From contig CANHOE010000015.1 of NCBI GenBank assembly GCA_947462175.1, forward strand, positions 1 to 16,419: 16,419 nucleotides of DNA. The letters run 5' to 3'. The notes below the pieces were generated by a model. The model was not told the origin of the DNA. It saw only the letters and a list, made by a program, of their open reading frames with translations, and did not search any database. Made by a program: the position numbers and the translations under genes. The stretch is from Burkholderiales bacterium (GTDB taxonomy: Bacteria; Pseudomonadota; Gammaproteobacteria; Burkholderiales; Burkholderiaceae_C). Below are positions 14,901 through 16,419 of the stretch, in pieces; the first letter of the stretch is position 1; each line of letters starts with the position of its first letter.

Positions 14901-15434
14901 GACCGCCAGCTGGCCTCGTACCTCATGTATCCGAAGCTGATGCGCGACTTCAGCGAGTACACCAAGTTGAACGGCGACACATCGATGTTGCCCACGCCGG
15001 TGTTTTTCTATGGCGCGCAGCCGCAGCAGGAGCTGGCGGTGGAGATCGATCCGGGCAAGACGCTGCTGGTCGCGCTGCAGTCGATCACAGCCGACGGCGA
15101 CGTGGCGCAGAAAGTCCAGTTCGAGTTGAACGGCCAATCACGCACGGTGCGCGTGCTGCGCCCTGATGCAGGCGACGCCGCCAAGGGTCGTCCTGTCGCC
15201 GATCCCACCAACCCACTGCATGTCGCCGCACCGATGCCGGGAGCGATCGTCAGCGTCGCGGTGAAGGTCGGTCAGCGCGTCAGCGCCGGCAGCACCCTGC
15301 TAGCGCTGGAAGCGATGAAGATGGAGACCCATGTGGCCGCCGAGCGCGATGCCGAGATCGAAGCCGTGCTGATCGCACCGGGCGACCGGGTGCAGGCGAA
15401 GGATCTGCTGATCGTGCTCAAGGCAGTGGGATGA
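11922..15434 (+). CDS. pyc: Pyruvate carboxylase
   Basis: This biotin enzyme carboxylates pyruvate to oxaloacetate using ATP and bicarbonate, refilling the TCA cycle. The 1170 residues carry all three activities in one chain, as usual for the single-chain form. Biotin carboxylase (about 5-460) shows the glycine-rich ATP-grasp loop GGGGRGM (167-173), QRRNQKVVERAPAP and metal-site EVNPRIQVEH (294-303). Carboxyltransferase (about 550-830) shows DTTMRDAHQS (Asp556), the carbamylated-lysine segment IKDMAG (Lys730) and HFHTHD (His759 and His761 as metal ligands). The carrier domain at the C-terminus has EAMKMET with biotinylated Lys1133. Residue identities rule out acetyl-CoA or propionyl-CoA carboxylase alpha subunits, which lack the middle domain. 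The start at 11922 gives the normal N-terminus; AAGG lies about 10 bases upstream. It is monocistronic, followed at 58 bases by a convergent dehydrogenase gene; only weak hairpins (for example 15439-15451) lie between. Confidence 0.97.
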   Translation: MNHSPIRSILIANRSEIAIRVMRAASEMRIRTVAIYSQQDRQALHRFKADESYMVGEGQKPLAAYLDGADILRIAKHAGADAIHPGYGFLSENPEFADAVIAAGIRWIGPSPDVMRTLGNKVAARHAAVAAGVEVMPATPPLPLDVTECAKLAAGIGYPVMLKASWGGGGRGMRVIEHEGELAASLQASRREALAAFGNDEVYFEKLIRRARHVEVQILGDTHGNLVHLHERDCTVQRRNQKVVERAPAPYLDAAGRAALCGSALRLMRSVGYTHAGTVEFLMDADDGKCYFIEVNPRIQVEHTVTEMITGVDIVKAQIRITEGGHIGVTEGSPEAATGLHPTGVPPQEKIPLNGHALQCRVTTEDPENGFLPDYGRLAAYRSAAGFGIRLDAGTAYGGAVITPYYDSLLVKVTAWAPTPLETIQRMDRALREFRIRGVSTNLQFLENLINHPTFGNDVKGELTTRFIENTPELLAFAARRDRATKLLRFLGEVAVNGNPEVKGRTLPALPLPKPVLPKIDAASPIPDGTRQRLQALGAAGFAQWMLAQKQVLITDTTMRDAHQSLLATRMRTADMLPIAPYYARELSGLFSLECWGGATFDVALRFLKEDPWQRLAQLRAQVPNVLFQMLLRGSNAVGYTNYADNVVRHFVKQAAMNGVDLFRVFDSLNWVENMRVAIDAVVESGGLCEGAICYTGDLFDGARPKYDLKYYLGIARELQKAGVHLLAIKDMAGICRPRAAAALVKALKEETGLPVHFHTHDTSGAAAASVLAAIEAGCDAVDGALDAMSGLTSQPNLSSIAAALAGTDRDPGLSQDALHSASMYWEGVRRFYSPFESEIRSGTADVYRHEMPGGQYTNLREQARSLGIAHRWTEVSQTYADVNRLFGDIVKVTPTSKVVGDMALMMVASDLTPAEVKDPAREVAFPESVVSLFKGELGFPPDGFPSALSRKVLKLADVEEPPAPYRPGDRLPPVDLEAVRAKAAAECEQPIDDRQLASYLMYPKLMRDFSEYTKLNGDTSMLPTPVFFYGAQPQQELAVEIDPGKTLLVALQSITADGDVAQKVQFELNGQSRTVRVLRPDAGDAAKGRPVADPTNPLHVAAPMPGAIVSVAVKVGQRVSAGSTLLALEAMKMETHVAAERDAEIEAVLIAPGDRVQAKDLLIVLKAVG

Positions 15435-15492
15435 TGGACTCGGCAGCCGAGCTTCCGTCCGGCTTCCAACGCCGAGCTCACCCCGTCGCTAG

Positions 15493-16188
15493 CTAGGTCA
15501 GGTACACCCCCGGCTCTGCTGACAGTCCGCGTTTGACGTACTTGGCGGTGTCGTCGGCCAGAGCCTCTTCGGCACCGGCTTCCAGCGCGTCGAGCGCCAG
15601 GCGCACGACCTCGTCTGGCGTCGCTTTGGCAACGTCAAAGGCACTGGTCATGTCGGTATCGACATAGCCCATGTGCATGGCCATCACCTGGGTGTGCTGG
15701 GCGCGCAGTTCCTGGCGCACGCCGTTGGTCATTGCCCAGGCCGCGGACTTGCTGGCGCCGTACACGCCGAACTGCGTCATGTTGATCCAGCTCAGTGCCG
15801 ACAAGACGTTCACGATGGCGCCGCCACCATGGCGAGCCAGCACGGGAGCGAAGGCCTGGCACAGGCGCAGCGGGCCGAAGAAGTTGGTCTCCATGTGCGC
15901 GCGGGCCGAATCAATGGCATCGGCGGCCAGGTAGTCGCCCAGCCACAGGGCGCCAGCGTTGTTGATCAGCAGCGTCACATCGTCGCAGCGCTGCGCTGCG
16001 GCCGCCACATCCTCCGGCCGCGTCACGTCGAGCTGAACAGCCTCGACACCCGGCAGGGTGATCGTCGATGGATTTCGTGCTGCGGCGTAAACCTTGCGTG
16101 CGCCGCGTGCCAAAGCAGCACGTGCAAAGGCCAGTCCGACGCCACGGTTGGCGCCAGTGATGAATACGGTGGAGTTGGCGAGTTTCAT
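15493..16188 (-). CDS. Short-chain dehydrogenase/reductase (SDR)
   Basis: This is a 231-residue classical SDR, an NAD(P)-dependent oxidoreductase of unknown substrate. The cofactor loop TGANRGVG is at 11-18, the structural NNAG at 76-79, and the catalytic set is Ser130, Tyr143 and Lys147 (YGASK), with the upstream Asn of METNFFGP at 102. Asp54 in LDVT contacts the adenine ring. The basic residues after the second strand (AAARNP, Arg38) favour NADPH over NADH. The first-strand and loop pattern (STVFITGANRGVGLAFARAAL) is of the type seen in many uncharacterised proteobacterial SDRs. The start at 16188 is supported by AGGA eight bases upstream; the longer frame to 16389 runs through a repeat element and is rejected. 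It is read alone, convergent with pyc, and a 14-bp palindrome lies 52-65 bases upstream. Confidence 0.92.
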   Translation of the reverse strand: MKLANSTVFITGANRGVGLAFARAALARGARKVYAAARNPSTITLPGVEAVQLDVTRPEDVAAAAQRCDDVTLLINNAGALWLGDYLAADAIDSARAHMETNFFGPLRLCQAFAPVLARHGGGAIVNVLSALSWINMTQFGVYGASKSAAWAMTNGVRQELRAQHTQVMAMHMGYVDTDMTSAFDVAKATPDEVVRLALDALEAGAEEALADDTAKYVKRGLSAEPGVYLT

Positions 16189-16196
16189 GATGCGAG

Positions 16197-16200
16197 TCCT
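16197..16200 (-). promoter_or_regulatory. Ribosome-binding site of the SDR gene
   Basis: AGGA on the minus strand, eight bases before the ATG at 16188. It selects this start over upstream in-frame codons that would add about 67 unrelated residues. Confidence 0.65.
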
Positions 16201-16239
16201 GCGGAGGGTGCTGTGATGCAACGATGGGAACGAGACGAT

Positions 16240-16253
16240 AACGTTCGAATGTT
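16240..16253. promoter_or_regulatory. Palindromic operator candidate upstream of the SDR
   Basis: AACGTTCGAATGTT is a 14-base palindrome centred on TTCGAA with one mismatched pair. It is placed 52-65 bases before the SDR start, where a TetR-, MarR- or LysR-type regulator would commonly bind. No clear -10/-35 pair is visible around it and no regulator gene falls within the window. Confidence 0.35.
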
Positions 16254-16309
16254 CATCCAGTCGAGGGGCCAGGTTTGCCCTGTTGGAAGCGCGCCAGTGG
16301 CGAGACCGC

Positions 16310-16404
16310 GCCGGGATTCCGCCCCGGCAGGCGGGTAACTTTCTTCTGCTGGCACAGAAGAAAGTCACCAAAGAAGAGTGCCCGAACACCAGCCATTTGG
16401 TGAC
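16310..16404. repeat. Multi-hairpin intergenic repeat element
   Basis: Three inverted repeats follow one another. First GCCGGG/CCCGGC (16310-16315 and 16323-16328, 7-base loop). Second, the strongest, ACTTTCTTCTG/CAGAAGAAAGT (16338-16348 and 16355-16365) with loop CTGGCA, extended by GGT/ACC past one mismatch to 16334-16369. Third GTCACCAAA/TTTGGTGAC (16364-16372 and 16396-16404), which shares bases with the second and so is mutually exclusive with it. The TTTCTT...AAGAAA core followed by a CCAAAGAA stretch resembles a dispersed intergenic repeat I associate with Burkholderiales genomes. The right limit may lie beyond the window. Confidence 0.6.
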
Positions 16405-16419
16405 CTCGCTTCGGCTACA

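Noticed and set aside
15439..15451. Hairpin CTCGG-CAG-CCGAG between pyc and the SDR gene as a terminator
   Set aside because: The stem is only 5 bp with a 3-base loop and no T run on either strand; several equally weak pairings exist in the same 58 bases.
16189..16389. N-terminal extension of the SDR
   Set aside because: It translates a hairpin repeat and a palindrome; the family's cofactor-binding strand starts at 16188 after a good ribosome-binding site.
1..16419. CRISPR array, transposon, prophage, toxin-antitoxin pair, tRNA or rRNA
   Set aside because: I found no regularly spaced repeats, transposase or phage motifs, paired small toxin-antitoxin genes, or RNA gene cloverleaf or ribosomal sequences.

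Overview
The window is about 16.4 kb of GC-rich, densely coded chromosome from a Gram-negative bacterium. The set of families fits a betaproteobacterium of the order Burkholderiales: a GluQRS, a SUI1/YciH protein, PurU with an N-terminal ACT domain, a single-chain pyruvate carboxylase, a Cpx-like envelope system and an outer-membrane porin. The order-level guess is inference from these families and base composition; no marker RNA is present.

Left part (1-4157). The window opens inside gluQ, which modifies tRNA(Asp). Its end overlaps the end of a convergent GFA-family zinc protein. Behind that lies what looks like a decayed gene for a small secreted DUF4124-type protein, with a one-base frameshift in its signal peptide. 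Next come three genes read leftwards as one unit: a Spy/CpxP-like periplasmic protein, an OmpR-family response regulator and its membrane histidine kinase. A GTAAA-N5-GTGAA element resembling the enterobacterial CpxR box sits upstream of the first gene, so the unit probably autoregulates.

Middle part (4295-9646). A large soluble hybrid kinase (GAF, three PAS-like segments, HisKA, HATPase, REC) is followed on the same strand by a small cytosolic thioredoxin-like protein and YciH. Divergent from yciH is a porin of the OprO/OprP type with a recognisable promoter and a palindrome.

Right part (9675-16419). A possible operon reads leftwards: purU (formyl-THF deformylase), a YfcG-like glutathione transferase and a small protein of unknown function. 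It diverges from pyc, the pyruvate carboxylase that makes oxaloacetate from pyruvate. The 190-bp gap between them holds back-to-back candidate promoters, an 18-bp imperfect palindrome over the pyc -10 box, and a leader hairpin. Convergent to pyc is a short-chain dehydrogenase whose upstream region carries a 14-bp palindrome. The window ends in a multi-hairpin intergenic repeat.

I see no CRISPR array, transposase, phage gene, tRNA or rRNA, and no clearly new multi-gene system. The points most worth checking are the Cpx-like regulatory array, the pyc/purU control region, the frameshifted secreted protein and the terminal repeat.
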